A stretch of 64,000 nucleotides of DNA from Rhodocyclaceae bacterium (GCA_016704145.1 JADJAS010000007.1:310001-374000), one strand, 5' to 3'. Shown: positions 8,073 through 22,423, counted from the stretch's first letter. Notes: generated by a model not told the origin, from the sequence alone. Made by a program: numbers and translations.

Positions 8073-10247
8073 ATGAACAAGATGGAAATTCTCCGCATCA
8101 TCCCGCTACGCGGGCCCAACATCTGGACCTACCGGCCGGCGCTGGAAGCCTGGGTCGACATCGGCGATCTCGAAGACTCCCCGTCCAACACTTTGCCGGG
8201 TTTCGTCGACCGCCTGATGGCGTGGCTGCCCTCGCTGATCGAGCACAAGTGCAGCGTCGGTGAGCGCGGCGGCTTTGTGCAACGCCTGCGCGAAGGCACC
8301 TGGGCGGCGCATATCCTCGAACATGTCACGCTCGAGTTGCAGAATCTGATCGGCCAGCGCACCAGCTTCGGCAAGGCGCGCAGTACCTCGACGCGCAGCG
8401 TCTACAAGGTGGTGGTGCGTTCGCGCGAGGAAAACGTGACGCGCGCCTGCCTGGAAGCGGCGCGCCAGCTCATCCTGGCGGCGATCGACGATCGGCCCTT
8501 CGATGTCGAGGCAACCCTGGGCGAGCTGCGCACCGTCGCCGACCGGCATTGCCTCGGCCCGAGCACGGCCTCGATCGTCGACGCCGCCACCGAGCGCGGC
8601 ATTCCGTCGATCCGGCTCACCGACGGCAATCTGGTACAGCTGGGTTATGGCGCCGATAGCCGGCGCATCTGGACCGCCGAAACCGACAGTACCAGCGCCA
8701 TCGGCGAGAGCATCGCCAGCGACAAGGACTTGACCAAGCGTCTGCTCGCCGCCTGCGGCGTACCGATTCCGGAAGGCCGCGAGGTCGATAGTGCCGAGGA
8801 CGCCTGGGATGCCGCCGAGGAAATCGGGCTGCCGGTAGTGGTCAAGCCGACCGACGCCAACCATGGCCGCGGCGTATTCACCGATCTCAACACCCGGGCC
8901 GAAGTCGAAACTGCCCATGCCGCCGCGCTCAAGGAAGGCAGCGGCGTGATGGTCGAGCGCTTCGTTCGCGGCAACGCCCACCGGCTGCTGGTGGTCGGCA
9001 GCCGCGTGGTGGCGGCGATACGCGGCAAGACGCAGACGGTCGTCGGCGACGGCCGCACCACCATCGCCAAATTGATCGAGCAGCAGATCAACAGCGATCC
9101 ACGCTGCGGTGTCGAGGAGGAGTTCCCACTGGAGCCGCTGATCCTCGCCGAGGAGCCGATCGCGCTGCTGGAGTTGGCGCGCCAGGGCCACGGCCCGGAT
9201 TCGGTGCCGGCCGCTGGCGAGGAAGTGCTGGTCAAGCGCCAGGGCGACCTGGCCTACGACGAAACCGACGAGGTTCATCCCGAAGTCGCCCGCGCCGCTA
9301 CCCTGGCGGCCCGCGTGGTCGGCCTCGATATCGCCGGCATCGATCTGGTGGCGGAGGATATCGGCCGTCCGCTGGCTGATCAGCAAGGCGCCATCGTCGA
9401 GGTGAATGCCGGGCCCGGGCTGCTCATGCACCTCAAGCCGGCCGAGGGCAAGCCACGTCCGGTCGGCGCCGCCATCGTTCGCCACCTGTTCCCGGCGGGC
9501 GAGAACGGCCGCATTCCGATCGTCGGCATCACCGGCTGCCATGGCGCCACCGCGGTGGCGCGCCTGTTGGCCGAGTTGGTCGCCATGAGCGGCAAGCAGG
9601 CCGGCGTGGCCTGCGGCGATGGCAGCTTCGTCGGCCACCGCCGGGTCGACAAGTCGGACGGCGCCCACTGGCATGCCGGCCGCCGCTTGCTGATGAACCG
9701 CGCCGTCGAAACCGCCATCCTGGAGACCGGTCCGCGCAGCATCGTCGCCGAGGGACTGGCCTACGATCGCTGCACCGTCGCGGTGGTAACCGACATCGAT
9801 CCGGCGGCGCAAGTGCCCGATCACTACATCGAAACCCCGGCGCACATGGCGACGGTGCTGCGCACCCCTGTCGATGTGGTCGGCGAAGACGGCGCGGCGG
9901 TGCTCAATGCCGCCGACCCCCGCGTGGTCGAACTGGCGGTCCATTGCGACGGCGAGGTGATCCTCTACGCCGAAGACGCGACTCTGCCGAGCATCATCGA
10001 CCATCGGGCCGCGGGCAAGAAGGCCGTCTTCTTCCGCGGCGAAGGACTGGTGCTGGCCATCGGCGAGCAAGAGATTCCCTTGCCGTCGCCGACGACGCTG
10101 CGAGCGTCGCACGGTGACGTTTGGCCGCGCGCCGCCATTCTCGCGGCCGCCAGTGCCGCCTGGGCGCTGGGCATCGCGCCCGACCTGATCCGCGCCGGCA
10201 TCGAAACCAGCGCCGCACCCCGCACGGTCGCGGCTACCCAGACCTGA
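8073..10247 (+). CDS. CphA2-like cyanophycin synthetase paralogue with degenerate Mur-ligase P-loop
   Basis: A 724-residue CphA-family protein. The N-terminal domain and the ATP-grasp domain are intact (PVVVKPTDANHGRGV near residue 260 and IVEVNAGPGLLMH near 450). The Mur-ligase-like domain carries GITGCHGATAVAR where CphA1 has a GTNGKTTTAR P-loop, so the essential lysine is missing, and the C-terminal Mur subdomain is cut short (about 130 residues less than its neighbour). That matches the CphA2 class, in which one of the two ATP sites is lost. It probably adds or re-joins beta-Asp-Arg units rather than making the polymer from free Asp and Arg. It is followed after 14 bases by full-length cphA. 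Confidence 0.85.
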   Translation: MNKMEILRIIPLRGPNIWTYRPALEAWVDIGDLEDSPSNTLPGFVDRLMAWLPSLIEHKCSVGERGGFVQRLREGTWAAHILEHVTLELQNLIGQRTSFGKARSTSTRSVYKVVVRSREENVTRACLEAARQLILAAIDDRPFDVEATLGELRTVADRHCLGPSTASIVDAATERGIPSIRLTDGNLVQLGYGADSRRIWTAETDSTSAIGESIASDKDLTKRLLAACGVPIPEGREVDSAEDAWDAAEEIGLPVVVKPTDANHGRGVFTDLNTRAEVETAHAAALKEGSGVMVERFVRGNAHRLLVVGSRVVAAIRGKTQTVVGDGRTTIAKLIEQQINSDPRCGVEEEFPLEPLILAEEPIALLELARQGHGPDSVPAAGEEVLVKRQGDLAYDETDEVHPEVARAATLAARVVGLDIAGIDLVAEDIGRPLADQQGAIVEVNAGPGLLMHLKPAEGKPRPVGAAIVRHLFPAGENGRIPIVGITGCHGATAVARLLAELVAMSGKQAGVACGDGSFVGHRRVDKSDGAHWHAGRRLLMNRAVETAILETGPRSIVAEGLAYDRCTVAVVTDIDPAAQVPDHYIETPAHMATVLRTPVDVVGEDGAAVLNAADPRVVELAVHCDGEVILYAEDATLPSIIDHRAAGKKAVFFRGEGLVLAIGEQEIPLPSPTTLRASHGDVWPRAAILAAASAAWALGIAPDLIRAGIETSAAPRTVAATQT

Positions 10248-10261
10248 CCGGAACCGCCGAC

Positions 10262-12832
10262 ATGGAAGTATCAAGAATTCGGGCCCTGCGCGGCCCCAAC
10301 TTGTGGAGCCGGCACACCACCATCGAGGCCATCGTCTCCTGCCATCAAGGCGAGCGGCGCATCGGCGATCTGCCGGGTTTTGAGGATCGGTTGCGCGCGC
10401 GTTTTCCCGAAATCGGCTTTCTCGCACCCACCAGCCATGCCGAGGACTTGGCGATGGCGCACGCGCTCGAGTTCGCGGCCCTCGGTCTTCAGGCCCAGGC
10501 CGGCTGCCCGGTCACGTTCGGCCGTACCACGGCCACGGTCGAGCCCGGCACCTACCAGGTGGTCGTCGAATACAGCGAGGAGGCCGTCGGCCGCCTGGCG
10601 TTCGGGCTCGCCGAGGAACTCTGCCGCGCCGCGCTGGACGATCTTCCCTTCGATGCCGCGGCGGCCATCGATCGTTTGCGGGAACTCGACGAGGACGAAC
10701 GTCTCGGCCCCAGCACCGGCGCGATTGTCCAGGCGGCCGTGGCACGTGGCATTCCCTATCGCCGGTTGACGTCCGGCAGCCTGGTTCAGTTTGGTTGGGG
10801 CAGCAAGCAGCGGCGCATCCAGGCCGCCGAGACGGACCGCAGCAGCGCCATCGCCGAAGCCATCGCCCAAGACAAGGAACTGACAAAGACGCTGCTGTGC
10901 GCCGGGGGCGTCGCCGTGCCGCGTGGCCGCCCGGTCACCGATGCCCAGGATGCCTGGCGCGCGGCTCGGGAGATCGGCGGACCCGTGGTGGTCAAGCCGC
11001 AGGACGGCAACCAGGGCAAGGGCGTCGCCGTCAACCTGGAAACCCGCGAGCAGATTGTCGCGGCGTACACCGTGGCCGCCGAATACGGATCGTCGGTGCT
11101 GGTCGAACGCTATCTGCCCGGCCAGGATTACCGGATGCTGGTCGTGGGTAACCGGCTGATCGCCGCCGCGCGGCGCGACCCACCGCAGGTGTTCGGCGAC
11201 GGCACGCACACCGTGCGCCAGCTGGTAGACCACGTCAATGCCGACCCGCGCCGGGGCACGGGTCACGCCACTTCGCTCACCCGGATCCGCTTCGACGAGA
11301 TCGCGCTGGCGACACTCGCCAAGCAGGGTTTCGCCGCCGACTCGGTGCCTCCGCGCGGCGCGCGGGTGGTACTGCGCAACAACGCCAACCTTTCCACCGG
11401 CGGTACCGCGACCGACGTCACCGACGACGTGCATCCCGATCTGGCCGCCGCCGCGGTCGCCGCGGCGCAGATGGTGGGACTCGACATCTGCGGCATCGAC
11501 GTCGTCTGCGACAGCGTGCTGATGCCACTAGAGGAGCAAGGCGGGGGCATCGTCGAGGTCAATGCCGCGCCCGGCCTGCGCATGCATCTCAGTCCCTCGT
11601 ACGGCAAGGGCCGCGCCGTCGGTGAAGCCATCGTGGCGATGATGTTCGAGCCCGGCGACAACGCGCGCATCCCGATCGTGGCGGTCGCGGGAACCAACGG
11701 CAAGACCACCACAGCGCGACTGATCGCCAATATCCTGACCCAACGGGGCCTGCGTGTCGGCATGACCAGCACCGACGGCGTCTACATCCAAGGGCAGCGC
11801 ATCGACACTGGCGACTGTAGCGGCCCGAAAAGCGCACGCAACGTCTTGTCCCATCCGGACGTCGACGCGGCAGTGCTGGAAACGGCGCGCGGCGGTGTCC
11901 TGCGCGAGGGTCTGGCCTTCGACCGCTGCGACGTGGCGGTCGTCACCAACATCGGCAAGGGCGATCATCTGGGCCTGAGCTACATCAACACGGTCGAGGA
12001 CCTCGCGGTGGTGAAACGGGTCATCGTGGAAAATGTCGCGCCCGCTGGCGCCGCCGTTCTCAACGCCGCCGATCCGAATGTCGCGCGCATGGCCGATGCC
12101 TGCCCAGGCGCCGTGATCTTTTTCGCCAACGACCGCCACCAGCCGATCATTGCCGCTCAGCGCGCCCAGGGCAAGCGCGTGGTCTATCGCGACGGCGACG
12201 CCATTGTCGCCGCCGAAGGCATGCTCGAGCACCGCATTGCGCTCGCCAACATCCCCATCACACGCAACGGCGGCATCGGTTTTCAGGTGGAAAACGCCAT
12301 GGCGGCGGTCGCGGCCGCCTGGGCGCTCGGCTTCGACTGGCCGACCATCCATGCCGGGCTGGCCAGTTTCGTCAACGATGCACGGTCCGCGCCTGGCCGC
12401 TTCAACCTGTTCGATTACCGTGGCGCCACCCTGATCGCCGATTATGGCCACAACCCGGATGCGATCCAGGCACTGGCGCGAGCCGTGGAGAGCATGCCGG
12501 CACGGCGCCGGATCGTCGTCATCAGCGGCGCCGGCGACCGCCGCGACGAGGACATCCGCGAGCAGACCGCAATCCTCGGCAATGTTTTCGACGAGGTGGT
12601 GCTTTACCAGGACGCCTGCCAACGTGGGCGGGCCGACGGCGAGGTCATCGCCCTGCTGCGTCAAGGCCTTGCCCAGGCCACGCGCGCCAAGGCCGTCGTG
12701 GAAATCAACGGCGAGTTTCTCGCCATCGACACCGCGCTCGATAAACTCGGCGAGGGCGATCTGTGCCTGATTCTCATCGATCAAGTCGAGGAGGCGCTGG
12801 CACACATCGGCGCGAAAGTCAGCCGCGGCTGA
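10262..12832 (+). CDS. cphA: Cyanophycin synthetase
   Basis: About 856 residues, full length for CphA1. It polymerises aspartate with arginine side chains into cyanophycin using two ATP sites. The ATP-grasp site shows PVVVKPQDGNQGKGV, and the Mur-ligase P-loop AVAGTNGKTTTARLI is complete. The Mur C-terminal domain is also present, with SAPGRFNLF and IADYGHNPDAIQAL. The N-terminus (IRALRGPNLWSRHTTIEA) matches the family, so the ATG at 10262, 14 bases after the previous stop, was chosen. The enzyme is cytosolic and forms insoluble granules. Its tandem neighbour is a CphA2-like paralogue. No cyanophycinase gene is present in the window. Confidence 0.93.
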   Translation: MEVSRIRALRGPNLWSRHTTIEAIVSCHQGERRIGDLPGFEDRLRARFPEIGFLAPTSHAEDLAMAHALEFAALGLQAQAGCPVTFGRTTATVEPGTYQVVVEYSEEAVGRLAFGLAEELCRAALDDLPFDAAAAIDRLRELDEDERLGPSTGAIVQAAVARGIPYRRLTSGSLVQFGWGSKQRRIQAAETDRSSAIAEAIAQDKELTKTLLCAGGVAVPRGRPVTDAQDAWRAAREIGGPVVVKPQDGNQGKGVAVNLETREQIVAAYTVAAEYGSSVLVERYLPGQDYRMLVVGNRLIAAARRDPPQVFGDGTHTVRQLVDHVNADPRRGTGHATSLTRIRFDEIALATLAKQGFAADSVPPRGARVVLRNNANLSTGGTATDVTDDVHPDLAAAAVAAAQMVGLDICGIDVVCDSVLMPLEEQGGGIVEVNAAPGLRMHLSPSYGKGRAVGEAIVAMMFEPGDNARIPIVAVAGTNGKTTTARLIANILTQRGLRVGMTSTDGVYIQGQRIDTGDCSGPKSARNVLSHPDVDAAVLETARGGVLREGLAFDRCDVAVVTNIGKGDHLGLSYINTVEDLAVVKRVIVENVAPAGAAVLNAADPNVARMADACPGAVIFFANDRHQPIIAAQRAQGKRVVYRDGDAIVAAEGMLEHRIALANIPITRNGGIGFQVENAMAAVAAAWALGFDWPTIHAGLASFVNDARSAPGRFNLFDYRGATLIADYGHNPDAIQALARAVESMPARRRIVVISGAGDRRDEDIREQTAILGNVFDEVVLYQDACQRGRADGEVIALLRQGLAQATRAKAVVEINGEFLAIDTALDKLGEGDLCLILIDQVEEALAHIGAKVSRG

Positions 12833-12871
12833 ACGCCGGCCCGGCAAACCCGCCGCGACACCCAGGAGAGG

Positions 12872-14647
12872 TCAGCAACCGTCGCCGAACGCATTGCAGA
12901 AACGGAAACTTTCCGGGTACGGGAAGAAGTCGCGTACTTCGCCGCGCCTGATCGACTGCTGCGCCTCCTGCCAGAACGACACATCGAGCAAATCGGCGTG
13001 ATGCTTCATGAAGGACTGCCGAATCTTCGGCGAGGTCAACAAGAAGCTGGCGAACTCCTCGGGGAACACGTCGTTGCGACCCACCGAGTACCACGGCTCG
13101 CCGGACATTTCCATTTCCAGATTGGGCGCCGGCGGTATCCGCCGGAAGTTGCAGTCGGTCATGTGCTCGATCTCGTCATAATCGTAGAACACCACCCGAC
13201 CGAAACGGGCCACGCCGAAATTCTTCCAGAGCATGTCGCCGGGGAAAATATTGGCGATCGCCAGCTCGCGGATGGCATTGCCGTACTCGAGCACGACCTG
13301 GTCCATGAGGTCGTCGCGCCCTTCCTTGCCAACGCGGTCCAGGTAAAGATTGAGCGGCTCCATGCGCCTCTCGATATAGAGATGCTTGATGACCAGATCC
13401 TCGCCGTCTTCTTCCAACTGCGACGGCACCTGCTGATGGAGTTCCGCGAGCAGCGCCGCCGAGAACCGCGCCTTGGGCAGGGCTGCATAGGAGAACTCAA
13501 GGGTATCGGCCATCCGCCCGACGCGGTCGACCTGGCGGACCAGTAGATACTTGCGCTTCACGGTTGCGTGGTCGACTTCCTTGCTGGCGCCAAAGACATC
13601 CTTGATCACCTTGAACACATAGGGATAGGACGGCAGGGTAAACACCATCATCACCATGCCGCGGATACCGGGCGCGACGACAAACTCGTCGCACGAATGA
13701 TGAAGGTGATGAAAGAGATCGCGAAAGAACATGGTCTTGCCCTGCTTGCCCAGGCCAAGCATGGTGTAAAGCTCGGAACGGGGCTTGCCCGGCATCAGCG
13801 AACTCAGGAACTGCACGTAGGCGGACGGCACCGGCATGTCGACCATGAAGTAGGCGCGCGACAGCGAGAACAGCGAGGCAATGCGCCAGACATCGAGCAG
13901 GATGGTATCGAGATACAGCTTGCCTTCGTCCGTGTGCAGCACCGGCACGGTGAAAGGGTACTCATCGGTGCCATTGACGATCTTGCCAATGACATAGGCT
14001 CCCTTGTTCCGGTAGAAGGCTGAATTGAGAATCTGCATCTGCAGGTTGGCCTGAATCGTGGGCCACGCGCCATCCGGCGCGATTTGCATCCTGGCCATCC
14101 TGAAAATGAACGAGACGTCGCGGTCGATATCCTCGAATGGCCTTGCCCAACCAAAATCGAGAAACACCTGCCGCACGGACGCATGAAAACCGGTGGTGTT
14201 CGGGTAGTAGCAGCGATAGGTCGGCGGATCCGACTCGATGAACTCGGTGGAGATGGCGGGGCGAAAAAAGATGAAGTCGTTGTGAAAGTAGGTCCGGTGC
14301 TGCACCCGGCAGAACACCGAGTTGAAGAACGTTTCCGCCAGTTCGGGCTGCTTGTGGTCGATCAGGAGCCTGATGTAGAGCAGCTTGGCTCGCTGCCAGA
14401 CCTCGTCGCCAAGTTGGTCGGCGCGATACGTCCCATGCAGGGTCGCGAGCGTTTCCTTGACGCGGTCGTCGTAGAACTGGATGCGGTCGCGCACGGCCTG
14501 TTGGCCACCGGCCCAGTCTGCCTCTTCGAAGCGCCGCTTGGCGCTCGCGGAGCACTCGCGGAACAAGCGATAGTGCTTGTTGAACCCGTCGATGATCGCC
14601 TGGGCGATCTGGTGAGAAAGCTTGTCTTGCAGGGCGGAATCCTTCAT
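12872..14647 (-). CDS. aceK: Isocitrate dehydrogenase kinase/phosphatase
   Basis: About 591 residues, the usual AceK length. AceK phosphorylates and dephosphorylates isocitrate dehydrogenase to direct carbon to the glyoxylate shunt. Family blocks are visible along the whole protein: HNDFIFFRPAISTE, the kinase glycine-rich ATP segment PGIRGMVMMVFTLPSYPYVF, LYIERRMEPLNLYL and the metal-binding FYDYDEIEHMT. The ATG at 14647 gives the normal MKDSALQDKL start and excludes a 30-residue upstream extension that would cover the promoter. It is divergent from the two isocitrate dehydrogenase genes, which contain its expected substrate. No aceA or aceB is present in this window. Confidence 0.94.
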   Translation of the reverse strand: MKDSALQDKLSHQIAQAIIDGFNKHYRLFRECSASAKRRFEEADWAGGQQAVRDRIQFYDDRVKETLATLHGTYRADQLGDEVWQRAKLLYIRLLIDHKQPELAETFFNSVFCRVQHRTYFHNDFIFFRPAISTEFIESDPPTYRCYYPNTTGFHASVRQVFLDFGWARPFEDIDRDVSFIFRMARMQIAPDGAWPTIQANLQMQILNSAFYRNKGAYVIGKIVNGTDEYPFTVPVLHTDEGKLYLDTILLDVWRIASLFSLSRAYFMVDMPVPSAYVQFLSSLMPGKPRSELYTMLGLGKQGKTMFFRDLFHHLHHSCDEFVVAPGIRGMVMMVFTLPSYPYVFKVIKDVFGASKEVDHATVKRKYLLVRQVDRVGRMADTLEFSYAALPKARFSAALLAELHQQVPSQLEEDGEDLVIKHLYIERRMEPLNLYLDRVGKEGRDDLMDQVVLEYGNAIRELAIANIFPGDMLWKNFGVARFGRVVFYDYDEIEHMTDCNFRRIPPAPNLEMEMSGEPWYSVGRNDVFPEEFASFLLTSPKIRQSFMKHHADLLDVSFWQEAQQSIRRGEVRDFFPYPESFRFCNAFGDGC

Positions 14648-14762
14648 TTCGAGAAAGTCAGCGCTGGCGGGACGGCGAATTCTAGCAGTGCCCCTTCCCC
14701 GACTTCCTCGTGACGACTCGATGTATGAGACCACCATTCCGATTAGAATTGATCAGGACATT

Positions 14763-14778
14763 TGCGATATTTATCGCA
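14763..14778. promoter_or_regulatory. Perfect inverted repeat between aceK and the monomeric isocitrate dehydrogenase gene
   Basis: TGCGATA-TT-TATCGCA is a perfect 7+2+7 palindrome in the 184-base divergent intergenic region, about 116 bases from the aceK start and 54 bases from the IDH start. It looks like the operator of a dimeric repressor or activator. Which regulator binds is not known. Confidence 0.55.
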
Positions 14779-14831
14779 TGATGAGTACCCGGACGAACTG
14801 CACGATCAACGACAACGAGAGTGGACCGCAC

Positions 14832-17069
<2,238 letters not shown>

Positions 17070-17230
17070 GCCGTCCCGTTCCTCCGAACAGCAGGCGGCG
17101 ATGGCCTCGCCACCTGTTTATTTTGCATACGTCCGGCATTGTCGGATAATTAATCGTCCGCCGGAGCGTGGCAGTGCGCTGCCCTTTACCGGAGATACAA
17201 CGTGACCACCAAGAAACAAGAGGAGGAAGC

Positions 17231-18475
17231 ATGAGCGGTTCCCTGATCAAGATTCCCGCGCAAGGCCAGAAGATCGTCCCCGGCAAGCCGGTTCCAGACA
17301 ATCCCATTATCCCCTTCATCGAAGGGGATGGCATCGGCGTGGACATCACCCCGGTAATGCAGAAAGTGGTCGATGCGGCGGTAGCGAAAGCCTACGGCGG
17401 CAAGAAGAGCATTGTCTGGATGGAGGTGTTCGCCGGCGAGAAGTCCACCCGGCTTTATGGTCCTGACGTCTGGCTGCCCGAGGAAACGCTGGCGCTGCTG
17501 AAGGAATACTCGGTTTCGATCAAGGGACCGATGACCACTCCGGTTGGCGGGGGCATCCGTTCGCTCAACGTCGCCCTGCGCCAGGAACTCGATCTCTATC
17601 AGTGCGTGCGGCCGGTACGCTACTTCAAGGGCGTGCCATCTCCCCTGAAAGATCCGGCGAAGACCGACATGGTGATCTATCGCGAGAATACCGAGGACAT
17701 CTATGCCGGCATCGAGTGGGCCGCCGAGACCGACAGCGCTCGCAAGATCATCAAGTTCCTGCAGGATGAGATGGGCGTCAAAAAGATCCGCTTCCCGGCC
17801 ACGTCCGGCATTGGCATCAAGCCGGTATCGCGCGAAGGCACCGAGCGGCTGGTTCGCGCGGCGATCAAGTATGCCATCGCCAACGACCGCAAGAGCGTCA
17901 CCCTCGTGCACAAAGGCAACATCATGAAGTTTACCGAGGGGGCTTTCCGCGACTGGGGCTACGCGCTGGCGCAGCGCGAGTTCGGCGCGCAGCCGATCGA
18001 TGGCGGACCATGGTGCTCGTTCAAGAACCCCAACACGGGTCGCGAGATCATCGTCAAGGATGCCATCGCCGACGCGTTCCTTCAACAGATCCTGTTGCGA
18101 CCGGCCGAGTACGACGTGATCGCCACGCTGAATCTCAACGGCGACTACATTTCCGACGCCCTCGCGGCACAGGTCGGCGGCATCGGCATCGCGCCCGGCG
18201 CGAATATCTCGGATCACTACGCATGCTTCGAGGCTACCCACGGCACGGCGCCCAAGTACGCCGGCAAGGATTACGTAAATCCGGGCTCGTTGATCCTTTC
18301 CGCGGAAATGATGCTGCGGCACATGGGCTGGCGGGAGGCGGCGGATTTGATCATCAAATCGATGGAAGCCGCCATCGGCGACAAGGTGGTGACCTATGAC
18401 TTCGCCCGATTGATGGAAGGCGCCACCGAAGTGAAGTGCTCCGCGTTCGGCCAGGCGATGATCGACCGGATGTAG
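17231..18475 (+). CDS. icd: Dimeric NADP-dependent isocitrate dehydrogenase
   Basis: About 414 residues, the standard length of the dimeric enzyme. Motifs: IPFIEGDGIGVDI at the N-terminus, TTPVGGGIRSLNVALRQ with the serine that AceK phosphorylates in E. coli, YRENTEDIYAGIEW, and NLNGDYISDALAAQVGGIGIAPGANI with the catalytic aspartates. A strong ribosome site (AGGAGGA) lies 5 bases before the ATG. The neighbouring gene encodes the monomeric isoenzyme and aceK is close by, so the regulated branch-point enzyme and its regulator are clustered. A clear bidirectional terminator follows. Confidence 0.96.
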   Translation: MSGSLIKIPAQGQKIVPGKPVPDNPIIPFIEGDGIGVDITPVMQKVVDAAVAKAYGGKKSIVWMEVFAGEKSTRLYGPDVWLPEETLALLKEYSVSIKGPMTTPVGGGIRSLNVALRQELDLYQCVRPVRYFKGVPSPLKDPAKTDMVIYRENTEDIYAGIEWAAETDSARKIIKFLQDEMGVKKIRFPATSGIGIKPVSREGTERLVRAAIKYAIANDRKSVTLVHKGNIMKFTEGAFRDWGYALAQREFGAQPIDGGPWCSFKNPNTGREIIVKDAIADAFLQQILLRPAEYDVIATLNLNGDYISDALAAQVGGIGIAPGANISDHYACFEATHGTAPKYAGKDYVNPGSLILSAEMMLRHMGWREAADLIIKSMEAAIGDKVVTYDFARLMEGATEVKCSAFGQAMIDRM

Positions 18476-18494
18476 CCCTCAGACCTTCGACACA

Positions 18495-18527
18495 AAAAAA
18501 GGCCTGCCGGTGCCCGGCAGGCCTTTT
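18495..18527. terminator. Bidirectional terminator between icd and the cold-shock gene
   Basis: A 12-bp perfect stem (AAGGCCTGCCGG with CCGGCAGGCCTT) with a 3-base loop, flanked by A residues on one side and T residues on the other. It lies between two converging genes and can serve both. Confidence 0.88.
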
Positions 18528-18543
18528 GCATTCTAAAAGTCCC

Positions 18544-18747
18544 TCAGGCCTTCTGAATGTTCGACGCCTGCTTGCCCTTCGGGCCCTGCACGACATCGAA
18601 GGAAACTTTTTCGCCTTCCTTCAGGGTCTTGAAACCAGCCATGCTGATCGCGGAGAAATGGGCGAACAGATCTTCGCTGCCATCGTCCGGAGTAATGAAG
18701 CCGTAACCCTTGGAATCATTGAACCACTTGACGGTACCAGTTGCCAT
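18544..18747 (-). CDS. Cold-shock domain protein (CspA family)
   Basis: A 67-residue single cold-shock domain with RNP1 KGYGFITP and RNP2 DLFAHFSAI, and the usual MATGTVKWFN start. It is a nucleic-acid-binding RNA chaperone of the cytoplasm. The ATG at 18747 follows a good ribosome site (GAAGAGG). The in-frame codons upstream belong to the 5' leader, which is long as is normal for csp genes. It converges on icd. Confidence 0.95.
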   Translation of the reverse strand: MATGTVKWFNDSKGYGFITPDDGSEDLFAHFSAISMAGFKTLKEGEKVSFDVVQGPKGKQASNIQKA

Positions 18748-19092
18748 AAACCTCTTCCCAATTAACGAAAAACACACCGGCGCGCGAACACGCCGGAACA
18801 TGTTTGCGTTGCAAAGTCTCTACAGCCTAGGAAGCCAAGCGGTGAATCAGAGTACTGAAGGACAGCGGGGCGGTTCCCGAAACAGCGCAGCGGTGAGGCT
18901 CGAACCAAACACGCTTCGCCTTTTACGCATTTCCAAACGGAGCGTCAAGAAAATTCTTTGTTGCACAACAACATGACTCGATGCAAGGATACGGTTACGT
19001 CCGCTTTCGCGCGAGGAAAATACGCCGCGATAACGCCGCTATTCCCCTCTTGCCATCTCTGTTGAAGGCATTGGAATAAGCATTAGAATGAA
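18748..19092. other. Intergenic region between csp and clpS
   Basis: 345 bases without a supported gene. It should hold the csp 5' leader and promoter (minus strand) and the clpS promoter (plus strand). An AT-rich stretch near 18950-18980 is the likeliest place for a promoter, but no clear -35/-10 pair was identified. Confidence 0.4.
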
Positions 19093-19413
19093 ATGATGTC
19101 CCCTCGAAAGCCGCAACGGGAGGGCGGTGTTGTTCTGGAACCACAAAAGGTCAGAATCAAGCCGCCGCCACTTTACAAGGTCATGCTGTTGAACGACGAT
19201 TTCACACCGATGGATTTCGTGGTCGTCGTACTGGAGAACTTTTTTGCCATGAGCCGAGAGCAGGCGACTGTCGTCATGTTGAGAGTACATCGTGAGGGCA
19301 AGGGTGTTTGCGGAATTTTTCCGCGCGATGTTGCGGCCACCAAGGTCGAACAGGTCACCGCATTCGCTCGCCGACACCAGCATCCATTGGCCTGCGTGAT
19401 GGAGGAGAACTGA
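19093..19413 (+). CDS. clpS: ClpS adaptor of the ClpAP protease
   Basis: A 106-residue protein with a flexible N-terminus and the ClpS core: YKVMLLNDDFTPMDFVV, the VHREGKGVCGIFPRDVA segment that forms the N-degron pocket, and KVEQV near the end. ClpS delivers N-end-rule substrates to ClpA. The gene ends exactly one base before the clpA start, so the two are translationally coupled. There are two adjacent ATG codons at the start, and the first was used. Confidence 0.96.
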   Translation: MMSPRKPQREGGVVLEPQKVRIKPPPLYKVMLLNDDFTPMDFVVVVLENFFAMSREQATVVMLRVHREGKGVCGIFPRDVAATKVEQVTAFARRHQHPLACVMEEN

Positions 19414-21684
<2,271 letters not shown>

Positions 21685-21696
<12 letters not shown>

Positions 21697-22383
21697 TTCG
21701 AACACCACCGGCAGATTCACCGCGAACGGCCGTCCCCGCAGCGTCGGCGGCAGGGGCGTCGCCGGCAGCGCGTGGCGCAGCATGTCCAGCGCCGCGTCGT
21801 CAAGCGCCGCTTGGCCGCTGGAGCGGACGAGCTGCGGTGCCTCGGCCACTCCGCCCGCCGCCACCGCGACGAGAACTTCCACCGTTCCCTGCCAGCCAGC
21901 TTCGATGGCCTCCCGCGGATAACGCTTGTAGCGCCGCGCCTCGCGCGCCAGCGCCAGGCGATAGGCGCGCACGCCGTCGGCGTCGAGGCCATCGCTTGGG
22001 GCCAGAGACGAAGCCATTGGCGCATCGGCACCCGCCGCCTCGGAACGCGGAGCAGCCGTGCCTGTCGAACTGTCCGTCGCGAGGTTCGCTGGAGGTGGAG
22101 TGTTCGCAACTTCCTTCAGCCGTGGCCGGGTGGGCGGCAAGGCAGGCTTCGTCTGCTGCTCGACCGTGGCGGGCGAGGAAATCCCTGTCGCGGCGGTCGG
22201 CGCGGCTGGTCCCGGCATCGCGCCCGGCCGCAACAGCGCCGTGAGCGGCGGCGCGACGATTGATGGCTGCCAGGCCCGCGTACCGGGCCAGAGCAATAGA
22301 GCGTGCACAAGGACTGAAACAGCCACGGCCCGGGCGATGCCGAAAGACGCATCGCCGGACGTGGTGAACATAGGCAAATGCAT
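21685..22383 (-). CDS. TonB-like energy-transducer protein
   Basis: A 232-residue protein with one N-terminal membrane helix (residues 17-33), a proline- and alanine-rich periplasmic linker (about 40-135) and a C-terminal TonB domain. The last part shows YPREAIEAGWQGTVEVLVAVAAGGV followed by LDDAALDMLRHALP, the normal TonB_C pattern. It should link inner-membrane proton-motive force to an outer-membrane receptor. No exbB/exbD or TonB-dependent receptor is nearby, so its partner is unknown. It is convergent with clpA. Confidence 0.8.
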
Positions 22384-22423
22384 GGAGGTCTGCTAGATTG
22401 TCGCGATCGTTGGATTCTATGGC

